Source: Undibacterium piscinae
Lineage (GTDB): Bacteria; Pseudomonadota; Gammaproteobacteria; Burkholderiales; Burkholderiaceae_D
DNA length: 64,000 nucleotides
Direction of reading: 5' to 3'
Assembly (NCBI GenBank): GCA_003970805.2
Contig: CP051152.1
Coordinates: 1,550,001 to 1,614,000, forward strand
Position 1 is the first letter of the stretch; each line of letters opens with the position of its first letter. The position numbers were made by a program, and so were the translations under genes. Under the pieces are notes generated by a model. The model had not been told where the DNA came from, did no database searches, and saw only the letters and a list, made by a program, of their open reading frames with translations. Positions 26,610-36,868 of this stretch are shown piece by piece.

Positions 26610-29432
26610 CTATCTCCGCACAAACATCACGGCACTGCGCGCCGGCAGGATAAAGCGTCCGCTCACCGGATCAAAACTGGCCGCAGCAGCGATACGCTTA
26701 TCAGCGACATCGGCACTGGTATGCACGGGATGCAACACATAAGCTTGTCCTTTTGCACTGCCAATATCCAGCGTCTGCGCAGAGGCGGCCACGTTAATGA
26801 AATACATCACCGATTGGAAATTGGCGTCGGCATAGTTTTTACCGTCGAGTTGCGCAACGATGACCGCGCCATTTTGTTGCGGCCCGAGATTTTCAAAGTG
26901 CAAGCGCGCCGCTACATCAGCTGCGCTGCGCATACGCAACAAGCTGGAACTGGCGCGTATCCGCAGCAGATCAAGAAACATGTCACGCGCCAGCATAATT
27001 TCTGCCGCGCCCGGCTTAATCAGCGCAGACTCCAGCAAGGGAGCGATCATCGGGTAGGCATCGCCATTGTCTGCCTTAGGCGGCAAGCCTGTAGCGAAAT
27101 AATTATCCTGATAACCCCAGTCAAGACGATTAAACCAGTCGCCGGAATTGTAACTATTCCTGTCCATGGATTTGGAGCGCAATACATCAAGACCCGCATG
27201 GAAATACGCCACGCCCTGGCTGAACGCGGTGATCGCCGCCCCCAGCATCTGCACCCTGACCCTGTCTTCACGACTGGTATCGGGCGGCAATTTATACGCA
27301 TTGATATCGAACAGGGTCTGGTTATCGTGATTCTCGACATAATTGACCACTTCGCCCGGCGCGCTGACATACCCGGCCGGTTGTCCGGCATAATCGATCT
27401 GACTCAAGGTTTTACGGCTACCATCATAAGTCTGCATGGAATAATCGCGCAACGACCCGGCCAGCCCTACCCTCACCATATCGGCCGCCTTCAGCAATTC
27501 CAGCCGCGAACTTCCGGAATCGGCGAGTCCATTAATATAGCCCTTGCGACTGATCAGGCTAGCGCCGGAATCACCGGCGCCGCCACCGCGCACGGCATCG
27601 CGGCCACGGTCACTAAACGTACCTATACCACTACCATTTAAGGATAATTGCGAAGCCTGCACAAAACGCGCACCGTCGGCCACCTCGCCGAAATTCCAAC
27701 CCTCACCGATCAATTCGATATCTCGTCCGCGCTGCGCTTTCAATTTCGCCTTTAACTCCTCCATGACGGCGCGTGGCTGATGCGCCATCAAATCAAAACG
27801 AAACGAATCTATCTGATATTGCCTGGCCCACAGCAAAACGGAATCGACCATCAGCTTACCCATCATCGCATTTTCGGTCGCCGTATTCCCGCAAGGGGTA
27901 CAGGTTGACTGCTCCACGTCGCCGTTCGCATTCAAGCGGTGGTAGTAAGCAGGCACAATACGATCGAGTACTGACTTTGCCGTTTGACCGCTAGAGTCGG
28001 TATGGTTATACACCACATCCATGCCCACCCTTAAGCCCGCCGCATGCAGAGCCATCACCATTTGGCGCAGTTCGAGAATGCGTCTGGCACCATCGGTCGC
28101 ATCACTGGCATAACTCCCCTCGGGAGCATTGTAGTGAAACGGATCATAGCCCCAGTTGTAGCAATCGCGGGCGGCGATTACGCCTATGGCGGCTTGCGGC
28201 AATTCGCTCGCACTATCCGCCTGCGACGCAAGCGCGGGACTGAGGCAAGCGGTTTCCGGCACGCTGGCAAAATCAAATACCGGTAACAAATGCACATCTG
28301 TCATACCCGCTTTGGCCAGCGCCCGCAAATGCTGCATGCCATTCGACGCCGCTTCGGTGAAAGCCAGATATTTCCCGCGATGGGCAGCGCTGACCGAGCT
28401 ATCGTTAATCGAAAAATCCCGCACATGCAATTCGTACACAGCCATATCAGTTTGCGCGCGCAACTTCCGCGGCGCTGCGTTGGCATGGTTACGCCAGCCT
28501 TTTGGCATGAGTCGATCAGCATCCAGGTTTGCGATATAACTACGCAAGGAATCGGCGCTAAGACTGATCGCGTACGGGTCGGTGACACGGTTGCGCACCA
28601 TGCCTACACCGGGCACAAACACATCCACCACATACAAATAATACCCACCACTAAGATCGGCTGCCTTACTGAGCGACCAGGCTCCGCTACGGACATTCCA
28701 TTGCATCGCATCGATAGCATAAGGCGCCCCATTCGCCTTATCGTAAAGACAGAGCGCCACCGCCTGTGCAGTCGGAGCCCAGAGTTGAAAGCGCGTAGTC
28801 TTGGCGCGGATGCTGACACCTAAATCATCAATTTTTTTGGCGGAAGCATAGATATCATCGAGTGCGCCGGCAGCCTGTAATGCAGCCAGTTTCAGCACCT
28901 CACCTTCGGCATTTTCCTGTACCAGTAGCATTTGTCGCTTATGCAGTTCTGACATACGCACGCGATCTGCATCGGCAATTTTCAGCACCGCACCCGCGCC
29001 GACAAATTTGAAGCGCGTAGCGAGCGCCGCAGGCAGCGATCCTGAAAACACCTCTAGCGCCAAGGTGCCGTCCGCGCCCGCAACTTTGGTACCGATAGCC
29101 GCTTTGATTTGTCCGCGGGCAGAATAGTAGATCCGGAATTTGCCAGACTCTTGCACGCCAGGCCACTGTATCAGTTGACGGTCAAGCCAGTAAGCCCTGG
29201 CCGGATACTGACTGGAATTATCATGCAACACCGTCTGAAAATGATCGCCGCTACACACCTCAAGCGCGGCGCTTTCGCCGGCGTACGCCAGCCCCGCCCA
29301 TCCAAGAAAAACGGCAATTAATGAGCAGGCGGCGAACTTGGCAAGCACCGACAGTTTGCGCTCTAAGCGGTGCAAACCCTCGCTGCTATGTGTCACGGCA
29401 ATTTTGCCCATATGAAAATGCGTTACATTCAT
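26610..29432 (-). CDS. pulA: Pullulanase-type alpha-1,6-glucosidase (GH13)
   Basis: A 940-residue debranching enzyme. An N-terminal signal (FAACSLIAVFLGWAGLAYAGE, cleavage near residue 52) sends it out of the cytoplasm. The N-terminal half holds the pullulanase-associated and CBM48-like domains (TTRFQLWAPTAQAVALCLY). The catalytic barrel carries the pullulanase signature YNWGYDPFHYNAPEGSYA, the beta-3 VYNHTD, the nucleophile in FRFDLMAHQ, the acid/base in LIGEGWNFGE and the third acid in YVENHDNQTLFD. It cuts alpha-1,6 branches of pullulan, starch or limit dextrins in the periplasm or outside. It lies on the minus strand downstream of aglA with a 140-base gap and could share its transcript. 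Confidence 0.93.
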   Translation of the reverse strand: MNVTHFHMGKIAVTHSSEGLHRLERKLSVLAKFAACSLIAVFLGWAGLAYAGESAALEVCSGDHFQTVLHDNSSQYPARAYWLDRQLIQWPGVQESGKFRIYYSARGQIKAAIGTKVAGADGTLALEVFSGSLPAALATRFKFVGAGAVLKIADADRVRMSELHKRQMLLVQENAEGEVLKLAALQAAGALDDIYASAKKIDDLGVSIRAKTTRFQLWAPTAQAVALCLYDKANGAPYAIDAMQWNVRSGAWSLSKAADLSGGYYLYVVDVFVPGVGMVRNRVTDPYAISLSADSLRSYIANLDADRLMPKGWRNHANAAPRKLRAQTDMAVYELHVRDFSINDSSVSAAHRGKYLAFTEAASNGMQHLRALAKAGMTDVHLLPVFDFASVPETACLSPALASQADSASELPQAAIGVIAARDCYNWGYDPFHYNAPEGSYASDATDGARRILELRQMVMALHAAGLRVGMDVVYNHTDSSGQTAKSVLDRIVPAYYHRLNANGDVEQSTCTPCGNTATENAMMGKLMVDSVLLWARQYQIDSFRFDLMAHQPRAVMEELKAKLKAQRGRDIELIGEGWNFGEVADGARFVQASQLSLNGSGIGTFSDRGRDAVRGGGAGDSGASLISRKGYINGLADSGSSRLELLKAADMVRVGLAGSLRDYSMQTYDGSRKTLSQIDYAGQPAGYVSAPGEVVNYVENHDNQTLFDINAYKLPPDTSREDRVRVQMLGAAITAFSQGVAYFHAGLDVLRSKSMDRNSYNSGDWFNRLDWGYQDNYFATGLPPKADNGDAYPMIAPLLESALIKPGAAEIMLARDMFLDLLRIRASSSLLRMRSAADVAARLHFENLGPQQNGAVIVAQLDGKNYADANFQSVMYFINVAASAQTLDIGSAKGQAYVLHPVHTSADVADKRIAAAASFDPVSGRFILPARSAVMFVRR

Positions 29433-29572
29433 ATTGATTCCTAATCAAACCCGTAATTCCTGAGAATATCTTTTCCCGGGATTGCCAACAACGATAGCCA
29501 TAGCGCGTAAATAACCAAGTTAGCGACCTAGTTCGCTTACTAGTAAGCGAACTAGTAAGCGACCAAGCAAAA

Positions 29573-31249
29573 TCAGGCTAAGCGCTGTACCCCGAACCAG
29601 GCTCCATACGCGGGCAAACTGATTTTCCCGTTCGCGGCAAGGCCTGGCAAACCATGTCCGGCCAGCGTTTCATACGCGGCACTGTCGGCGAGCTCCAGCT
29701 CGATTGCCTGGGCGCCGAGATTGAAAACAGCAATCACGCCAGGCATGCCAGCAAGATCGCGACGCAAGGCCAACACCGGTTCCGGCGCATCATAAAAAGC
29801 GATATCTCCGCGCGTCAATTGCGGCAAAGTCTTACGCCAGGCGATGATCTGCCCGAGAAAATTGAGCGCTGAAGCGGGATCTTGTTGTTGCTGTGTGGCG
29901 GCGGAGGCGACATGTTCGGGCGGCAGCGGCAACCAAGGTTTGCCGCTGGTGAAGCCGGCAAACGGCAGCGTGGCATCCCAGGGCATAGGCGTGCGACAAC
30001 CGTCGCGGCCCTTCATCTCCGGCCAGAACGTCAAGCCTACCGGATCTTGTAATACTTCATACGGCAAATCAGCCTCGGTCAGCGCCAGCTCATCGCCCTG
30101 ATACAGGCAGGGTGTGCCTTTCAAGGCCAGCTGCATCGCCAGTATCACCTTGGCGAAGGCCGGCGTGGCATGCGGGCCGCCCCAACGCGTCATAACGCGC
30201 TGCACGTCATGGTTACCCACTGACCAGGAAGCCCAACCATCTTTGGAACGGTTCTCGAATTCCTCGATCTGGGCGCGGATATGCGCCGCAGATTTTTCAT
30301 TGGTGAGCAAATTAAAACTGTAAGCCATGTGCAATTTATTGCCGTCGGCCGTGTATTGCGCCATCACGCCAAGCGCATCATCGGAACCGACCTCACCGAT
30401 CGACACCGCATTATATTCATTGAGCAAACTGCGCACTTCCTCAAAGAAGCCCAGGTTTTCCGGACGGGTATTGTCGTAGATATGCGCCTGCATGCCATAC
30501 GGATTGACGGCGGAGACACTCACGGTATTTTGCTTGAGCGCGGCCGGATTACTGCGCAACTGTTGATCATGAAAATGGAAGATGCAGGCATCCATACGGA
30601 AACCATCGACACCGCGCTCCAGCCAAAAGCGCATATTCTCCAGATGCGCCTGCTGCACGGCAGGCTGATGAAAATTCATGTCCGGTTGGCTGGTGAGAAA
30701 ATTATGCAGGTAATACTGACAACGGCGGCTATCCCACTGCCAGGCAGAGCCGCCGAAAATCGACAACCAGTTATTCGGCGGTGTGCCGTCAGCTTGCGGG
30801 TCAACCCAGACATACCAGTCAGATTTGGGATTATCACGGCTGCTGCGGCTCTCGACAAACCAAGGATGCTCGTCAGAACTATGCGAGAGTACCTGGTCTA
30901 TCATGATCTTCAGGCCCAGCGCATGTGCCCGCTTTACCAGCGCATCAAAATCGGCGAGGCTGCCAAACAAGGGATCGACATCACAATAATCGGCAACATC
31001 GTAACCAAAGTCGCGCATCGGCGATGTAAAGAAGGGCGAGATCCAGACGATATCAACACCTAGACTTGCAATGTAATCGAGCTTGGCGGTGATGCCAGGC
31101 AGGTCACCGACACCATCCCCATTGGTATCAAGAAAACTGCGCGGATACACCTGATAAATCACCGCCTCACGCCACCAGTCCGGTGACCGCACGGCCTGAG
31201 CTTGAAGGCTGGACGCCGGATGATTTACTACACTGCGCAGATCTGACAT
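29573..31249 (-). CDS. aglA: Alpha-glucosidase, GH13_23-like
   Basis: A 558-residue cytoplasmic alpha-1,4-glucosidase; no signal peptide. The N-terminal WWREAVIYQVYPRSFLDTNGDG and GVDIVWISPFFTSPMRDFGYDV are typical of oligo-1,6/alpha-glucosidases. The catalytic set is present: nucleophile in GFRMDACIFHF, acid/base in VSIGEVGSDD and the transition-state Asp in SVGNHDVQRV. It releases glucose from maltose and short maltodextrins after import. It is encoded between the LacI regulator and pullulanase. The 308-base gap to the regulator gene holds a GTTAAG-gcg-CTTAAC inverted repeat and no other recognisable element. Confidence 0.93.
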   Translation of the reverse strand: MSDLRSVVNHPASSLQAQAVRSPDWWREAVIYQVYPRSFLDTNGDGVGDLPGITAKLDYIASLGVDIVWISPFFTSPMRDFGYDVADYCDVDPLFGSLADFDALVKRAHALGLKIMIDQVLSHSSDEHPWFVESRSSRDNPKSDWYVWVDPQADGTPPNNWLSIFGGSAWQWDSRRCQYYLHNFLTSQPDMNFHQPAVQQAHLENMRFWLERGVDGFRMDACIFHFHDQQLRSNPAALKQNTVSVSAVNPYGMQAHIYDNTRPENLGFFEEVRSLLNEYNAVSIGEVGSDDALGVMAQYTADGNKLHMAYSFNLLTNEKSAAHIRAQIEEFENRSKDGWASWSVGNHDVQRVMTRWGGPHATPAFAKVILAMQLALKGTPCLYQGDELALTEADLPYEVLQDPVGLTFWPEMKGRDGCRTPMPWDATLPFAGFTSGKPWLPLPPEHVASAATQQQQDPASALNFLGQIIAWRKTLPQLTRGDIAFYDAPEPVLALRRDLAGMPGVIAVFNLGAQAIELELADSAAYETLAGHGLPGLAANGKISLPAYGAWFGVQRLA

Positions 31250-31387
31250 GGTTCTCTCTCAAAAAAACAATTACTCGGCAATTAAACGGGAAGCTGCACC
31301 CTGCCTGATCGGATGCAACTCCCTTTATTCTTGTTATCTACTGACCCATCCATCCTTTGATACGCCCAAGTGCGCTGCCAAGCGCAA

Positions 31388-31402
31388 GTTAAGGCGCTTA
31401 AC
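31388..31402. promoter_or_regulatory. Inverted repeat GTTAAG-gcg-CTTAAC upstream of aglA
   Basis: Perfect 6-bp arms with a three-base centre, 139 bases upstream of the aglA start, in the otherwise featureless gap 31250-31557. LacI-type regulators usually bind even-centred CG palindromes, so it could be a variant operator or a chance hairpin. Confidence 0.3.
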
Positions 31403-31557
31403 ATGCCGGCAGCCCTGGCCCTAGTTGTTCTAGCACTAGCTCAATCGCAAATAGTGCCAGGCCGCAAACGCAGCATTCATGCGCCTTTCAGCCACGATGC
31501 CGCCAGCAGGCGCAGCCACATTATGCGTTGGCGTGGGGAGGGTGCAGCCTGATCTGG

Positions 31558-32568
31558 TCAACTCAAGGCGCGGCTGACGGTCTCGCCGGGCACCAGTAAC
31601 GGCTGCCATAATTCCTGCAATTCGGATGGCGGCGTACCGTTCTGCAGCGCCAGCAGCATCTCTATCATTTTCGCTCCCGCCAGATCAGGATGTGGCTGAT
31701 CTATCGTCGTCACGTTGTAGCCGGCCAGCGAATCTTCCATGCGTCCCCAGACGATCACGGACATGTTCTTGCCGACCGTAATGCCAGCGTCCAGCAAGGC
31801 GCGCATCGCGCCAACACCCGACATGTGATTGTCGATCACCACGGCAGTCGGTGCCGGCTGGCACACCAGCAATTGTTGCATCGCCAGATAGCCGCTGCGG
31901 CGGTCTATCGTGTTATCGATCAGATGACGCGGATCTGCCGTGATTCCCGCGGCCTTCAAACGCAGCTTGAAACTATCAAAACGCTGGCGCGCAAAATTCA
32001 TCTCCAGCGGTGCGCTAATGAGCGCGATCCGTGTATGCCCATGCGCCAGCAAATGATCGACCGCGATGTGCATGCCGGCCTCGTTGTCATAGTCAAACCA
32101 GGCATGCGGCTCATTGACACGGGTACGACCATGCGCCACAAACGGAAAACTATGCTTGGCCAGATAGGCGACGCGCTCATCGTACAAGCGGGTACGCCCG
32201 ACGATCAGACCATCGACACGACGCTCCTTGACCATACGCAGGTAGGCGCTAAATTCATTCTGTGGTGATACCGGGGCCATCATCAGATCCATCTGACGCG
32301 CCTCCAGCGCTCCGACCATGCCACCGACAATCTGCATGAACATAGGATCGGCCAGATCATTTGGCATTAAAGGATGAATAATGCCGACCACATTGGTGCG
32401 GCCCGAAGCGAGGCTGCGCGCCATCGGATTGGGCCGGTAACCGGCCAGTTCAGCGGCCGCCAGAACGCGTTGGCGCGTGCGTTCACTGACTTCGGGATAG
32501 CCATTAAGCGCACGGCTAACCGTGGTTTCGGAAATACCGAGATTTTTAGCGAGGCTCTTGAGATTCAT
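31558..32568 (-). CDS. LacI-family transcriptional regulator
   Basis: A 336-residue LacI-type repressor: helix-turn-helix and hinge MNLKSLAKNLGISETTVSRALNGYPEVSERTRQRVLAAAELAGYRPNPMAR in residues 1-51, followed by a sugar-binding periplasmic-protein-like core (VVGIIHPLMPNDLADPMFMQI, DGLIVGRTRLYDERVAYL). It sits in the middle of the maltodextrin genes, between the GH31 gene and aglA, and by context probably senses maltose or a maltodextrin, as AglR/MalR/MalI-type regulators do. A CG-centred palindrome AAAGCGCTTT in front of the receptor gene is a possible site. Ligand and targets are inferred. Confidence 0.9.
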   Translation of the reverse strand: MNLKSLAKNLGISETTVSRALNGYPEVSERTRQRVLAAAELAGYRPNPMARSLASGRTNVVGIIHPLMPNDLADPMFMQIVGGMVGALEARQMDLMMAPVSPQNEFSAYLRMVKERRVDGLIVGRTRLYDERVAYLAKHSFPFVAHGRTRVNEPHAWFDYDNEAGMHIAVDHLLAHGHTRIALISAPLEMNFARQRFDSFKLRLKAAGITADPRHLIDNTIDRRSGYLAMQQLLVCQPAPTAVVIDNHMSGVGAMRALLDAGITVGKNMSVIVWGRMEDSLAGYNVTTIDQPHPDLAGAKMIEMLLALQNGTPPSELQELWQPLLVPGETVSRALS

Positions 32569-32656
32569 CAGTGCAATAGGTGAAAATTAATAAGGGAAAA
32601 ATGAACGATACGGCTCAATTCAGCGGGTTTCAGCACTTGGGTTTCACTTATTTAAT

Positions 32657-35081
32657 TTATTGAATGGGCAGTTTTATCAATAGGCGCGGACTAGATTTTT
32701 TCTGCCAAAGCATCTTCAGCGTGAGTAGCTGGGTCTGCTCATCCCAGGCAAATTCAAGCGCCTTATCCTCCAGCAAAACCTGGCTGGGTTTGGCTTGAAT
32801 ATTATGGATTAGCACGTTCAGCGTCCGGTCAACATTTTGGTAATTCCGGCCGTTTTTCGACGACATGCGTAACACCAGTTGATGGCGCTTGAACTCAGCG
32901 GAAAAAAACAGCATGCCATACGCGCCTTTCTCAAATGCCTGAGGCGTTTCGCCATTGTCGTCATACAGTTTGCCCTGCGCCTTACTGACAGCGGCGTCAT
33001 GGTAGTAATGCAGATCGAACTGTTGCGCCGAGTAGTGGCTGGTGTTTTGTATCGGCTTGCTCATAGGAATAAACGCCCCGCCCCTGACGAACAGCGGAAT
33101 ATGATCCGGCACTACCGCCACGGTCTGCGTACTGCCCGCCGGATATTGCTGGCCGGTATAAAAATCAAACCAGTTACTCGTTGCCGGGAAATACACCTGC
33201 GCCTGTGTCACTCCGGCTTTCAGGACAGGGCTGACCAGAAATTCATGTCCCCACAGATAGCTGTCTGAGACCTCAAATAATTTTTTGTTTTCCGGCTCTT
33301 CGTAAAACAAGGGACGCATCAAGGGCAGACCCTGGCGGTTATTGTCGAACGCCAGCGTGTAGTTATACGGCAGCAACTGGTAGCGCAATTCAATTGCGGC
33401 TTTTGCCAGGGCTTTAGTTTTTTGCTCGCGCAAAACCGGTTCGGCCGCGACTTCTTCCTGAGCATGCGGACGAAATACCGGCTGAAATACCCCATACTGT
33501 AACCAGCGCGTGTATAACTCATCATCGAGATTGGCACCGGCAAAGCCGCCTAAATCAGAGTGCATATACGCCATACCTTGCATCCCCATCTGCAAGGCGA
33601 TTTCTGGTTGAGACTGTAAGCCGCCCCAGCTACGGTTAACGTCACCAGACCAGGGAATCATGCCAAATGCCTGCGATCCGGAATAGCCGGAACGCATCAG
33701 GATAAATGGCCTTTGCTCAGGAAAATCCTTCTGATAGCCTTGCGCAATCATTTTGGCCCAGTTGTGCCCATAAATATTGTGAACCTGATCTGCCGAGCCG
33801 GTCTGGTGCTGCAGCTCAGACGGATGCACTTCCGGCTCGCCTAAGTCGCCCCACCAACCCGCCACGCCGGCCTGATTTAAGTCTTTGTAAATAGCCCAAA
33901 ACCATGCTTGAGCTTGCGGATTAAAGATGTCGATCAGACCGGTATTCCCAAAGTAAAAATCGTAGGTAAACGGCTTGCCGCTTTTATCGGTGGCGAGTAC
34001 ATTTTTTTCTACCGCCTCATTCCATTTAGCGGAAGTGGTCAGAATAAATGGCTCGGTGATCAGGATAGTCTTGACTCCCCTGGCGGCAAAATCAGCGATC
34101 ATGTTTTTCGGGTCAGGAAAATTATCCTTATCAAACGCCAGATTACCCATGGTTCCCTTGACGTCCTTACCGAACCAGTACAAGTCAAAAATGATGGCGT
34201 CCACCGGAATTTTCTCTTCGGTAAATTTGTCGAGAATGGCGCGCGCCTCGGCTTCGCTATGGTAACCAAAACGGCTGGAAAAGTTCCCCAAAGCCCAGCG
34301 CGGCGGTAACGGCTGGCGGCCGGTTAAGTTAGTGTAATTGGCCGCAATATCGGCCCAGCTATCGCCGGCGATCACCTGGTAGGTCTTGCGCCCGCTAATG
34401 GTTTCGTAAGCCAGCACCTGGTCTTTTTTGCTGTCGAAATCAAGATAGCCTATCGGGGCGTTATCAAAATGGATGCCATACATTTTCGACGAAAATACCA
34501 GCGGCATGGAGAAATTCATCTGGCTGGAACGCTCTTCATAGCCATAGTGCGCCTTATTGTACAAAGGCAGGCGGTGGCCGCGCCGGTTCATGCCCAGCGC
34601 ACGTGCACCGGCGCCATACAAGGCCTCGCTGGCATCGAGATTAAAATCCAGTCGCTCCGCCCCGTCTTTTTTTTGTATAGCCATTTTTCTCCGAAATCAA
34701 TGGCTTACCCTTATACGCGTAACTGATCTGAAACGGCGATTTTGCAATACTGACCACCATCCCTGCAGTCGCATACTCTAGTCTTGTAGCGGACAACCTG
34801 AGGCGCGTTTTCACCTTTACCGGCAGCATTTGCACCGCATGCGATTCGGGATTAAATTGTTCGCCCTTGGGAATAAACGAGGTTTCAATGATCTTGTCAG
34901 AATACGGTTTGAACCGATAGCTACCATCATTGGTGACAAGCTCCAGATAAGTACCCTTATCGGCGATGCTCTGTATATTGCGATCCACGTTTTGCGCGAC
35001 TGCACACGGCGCCAGCAATAGTAAGACTATCGCATTGGCCATCACGTTAGTCATCACGCCTCTCATGGTTATTATTATCAT
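32657..35081 (-). CDS. Alpha-glucosidase, GH31 (frameshift near the N-terminus)
   Basis: An exported glycoside hydrolase family 31 enzyme of about 806 codons. The first part (35081-34641) gives a signal peptide (MANAIVLLLLAPCAVAQ) and the N-terminal beta-sandwich. Near 34668-34675 a run of eight A on the coding strand shifts the frame. Dropping one A joins NGYTKK to DGAERLDFNLDASEALYGAGARALG. The barrel then shows DAIIFDLYWFG, the nucleophile motif GWWGDLGEPEVH, FILMRSGYSGSQAFG, and SDLGGFAG. It removes terminal glucose from maltodextrins, probably in the periplasm. The gene starts three bases after the amylase stop, so the two are cotranscribed. Confidence 0.88.
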
Positions 35082-35084
35082 GGT

Positions 35085-36803
35085 TTACTCTTGGCCTATC
35101 AGCAGGATGCCTTGATTACTATTAAATATCACTTTGCCGCCGGTGACTATGGCGTACTTACCCGAGTAATAATCCCTGAGCTTCTGCCCGTCCGCAAACA
35201 CGCCATGCACGTCTACGGTCTGGCTGGTATTGACAGGTAAATCCAGCGCTACCAGCACCTTGTCTTGGACGCCGTTTTTCTCGTACGTGCGCTTGAACAG
35301 ATAGGGCTGATCACTGAGCTTCTGATGCAGTCCGGCACCGACCGCCACATGCGCCTGGCGAAACAAGCCTAACTTGCTCCAGTGCTGGCGCACTTCACCT
35401 ATGGTGTAGCCATCCCTGCCGGCATTGCTGGCCAGCTCATCCCAATTCATCTCCGAACGCAGCGTCGCGTCACCGCTAGTGCCAGCGACGATCAGGCTAC
35501 GCGCCGTTTCGTCGCCGTAGTAAATTTGCGCAGCGCCCGGGCTTAACAATAGTTTGGTTGCCGTTTCAAACGGTTTGGCGCGGGCGGCATCAAACGGGCT
35601 GCCGTCATCATGCGAACTGGCATAATTAAGCACAGAGTAGCCGCTTAAAGCGCCTTGCAATTGCGCGGAGTAAGTGCTGAACAAGGTTTCATAACTCTGA
35701 CTGGCATCGGACTTAAAGCCAAAATTGATCATGCTGTCAAAGCCGTTTTCATAAAAATTGATGAGGCTACCGCCATCCATCCTGAACTGCGTGCCATGTG
35801 CGATCGCATAGTTGTAGACTTCGCCGGTCATAAAGAATTTTTCATCGCCCGGTTTCTTCTGCGGATTGCGTCGTTTCCAGTCTTCATAAGCGCTACTCGC
35901 CACTTGCTTTAACTGTTGCCAGACAGCGGGTTCAACATGCTTGGCGGTGTCAACACGAAAGCCATCAACGCCAAATTTCCTGACCCAATCGGCATGCCAT
36001 TTCATCAGGTAGTAACGCGGTGCACGCGGCCAACCGGTGCGAGCAAAAAATGCATCGAGTTCCTGAACTTCTTTCCGGTAGCGCCCTTCCGCCTTCCATT
36101 TTTTGACTAACTCAGGTGGCAAGGCGACGCTGGCATCGCTATCGGTACGAAAATCCGGCAGGTTGTTTACCAGCGTGCAGTTGACCGTGGTCTCAGTGTT
36201 TTGATAGGTGCAGGCCGGACCGGTGCGTACCCAATCGGCTGGCCAGACCGGATCTATTTCGGTGACTGGACCGGTATGATTCATCACCACATCAAGCAAG
36301 ACCCGCATTCCATGCGCATGCGCGGTATCGACCAATGTACGCATATCGGCTTCAGTACCCAGATTAGCGTCAACGCGGGTAAAGTCGCGCGCCCAATAAC
36401 CGTGAAAGCCATACGACTTACCGGTGCCTTCGTCGGTACCGGCATGGATTTGTTCGACCGGCGGCGTCAGCCAGATCACGTTGACGCCAAGCTCCTTAAA
36501 ATATCCGTGCTTGATCTTGGCGGTAATACCAGCCAGATCGCCGCCGGCATAACCACGCAAAGGCGCGGCATCAGCTTTACGACCGTAGGAAAAGTCGTTG
36601 CCCTTATTGGCGTTATGAAACCTATCGGTCAGCAGAAAGTAGACCGTGGCGTTATCCCACAGGAAAGGCTGCCTGGCCGGGATGGCAAGCACGCTAGTCG
36701 CTGCGGCGCCATTGACTGTGCCCGCCGTTGTGGCCGCCGTTACGGGAAAGCTGGCGCCACACAGTAGCGCCAAAAAAAATGCGGAATACCTGATACTGCT
36801 CAT
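35085..36803 (-). CDS. Exported alpha-amylase, GH13 (MalS-like)
   Basis: A 572-residue alpha-amylase with a signal peptide (SAFFLALLCGASFPVTAA). The catalytic barrel starts at ATVYFLLTDRFHNANKGND. Conserved regions: GVNVIWLTPPVEQIH; VLLDVVMNHTGP; the nucleophile in GFRVDTAKHVE; the general acid in FFMTGEVYNY; and NYASSHDDGSPFD with the third acid. The insertion holding CTYQNTETTVNCTLV and the overall arrangement recall periplasmic MalS-type amylases. It should split longer maltodextrins that enter the periplasm. The gene lies 65 bases after the sugar-transporter gene on the same strand. Confidence 0.92.
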   Translation of the reverse strand: MSSIRYSAFFLALLCGASFPVTAATTAGTVNGAAATSVLAIPARQPFLWDNATVYFLLTDRFHNANKGNDFSYGRKADAAPLRGYAGGDLAGITAKIKHGYFKELGVNVIWLTPPVEQIHAGTDEGTGKSYGFHGYWARDFTRVDANLGTEADMRTLVDTAHAHGMRVLLDVVMNHTGPVTEIDPVWPADWVRTGPACTYQNTETTVNCTLVNNLPDFRTDSDASVALPPELVKKWKAEGRYRKEVQELDAFFARTGWPRAPRYYLMKWHADWVRKFGVDGFRVDTAKHVEPAVWQQLKQVASSAYEDWKRRNPQKKPGDEKFFMTGEVYNYAIAHGTQFRMDGGSLINFYENGFDSMINFGFKSDASQSYETLFSTYSAQLQGALSGYSVLNYASSHDDGSPFDAARAKPFETATKLLLSPGAAQIYYGDETARSLIVAGTSGDATLRSEMNWDELASNAGRDGYTIGEVRQHWSKLGLFRQAHVAVGAGLHQKLSDQPYLFKRTYEKNGVQDKVLVALDLPVNTSQTVDVHGVFADGQKLRDYYSGKYAIVTGGKVIFNSNQGILLIGQE

Positions 36804-36868
36804 CTGTCTAATCCATATGCAATGCTTATGTGCCGCGCAATGAGATCACTGCAGCGGTTGAAATAAAC

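Noticed and set aside
26721..27641. A 306-codon frame on the plus strand inside the pullulanase gene
   Set aside because: Antisense shadow of the catalytic region of pullulanase, with no recognisable motif or ribosome site.
30281..31063. Long open frame (260 codons) on the plus strand inside the GH13 alpha-glucosidase gene
   Set aside because: It is antisense to an unambiguous enzyme gene with all catalytic motifs, has no family signature, and reflects codon bias of the true strand.
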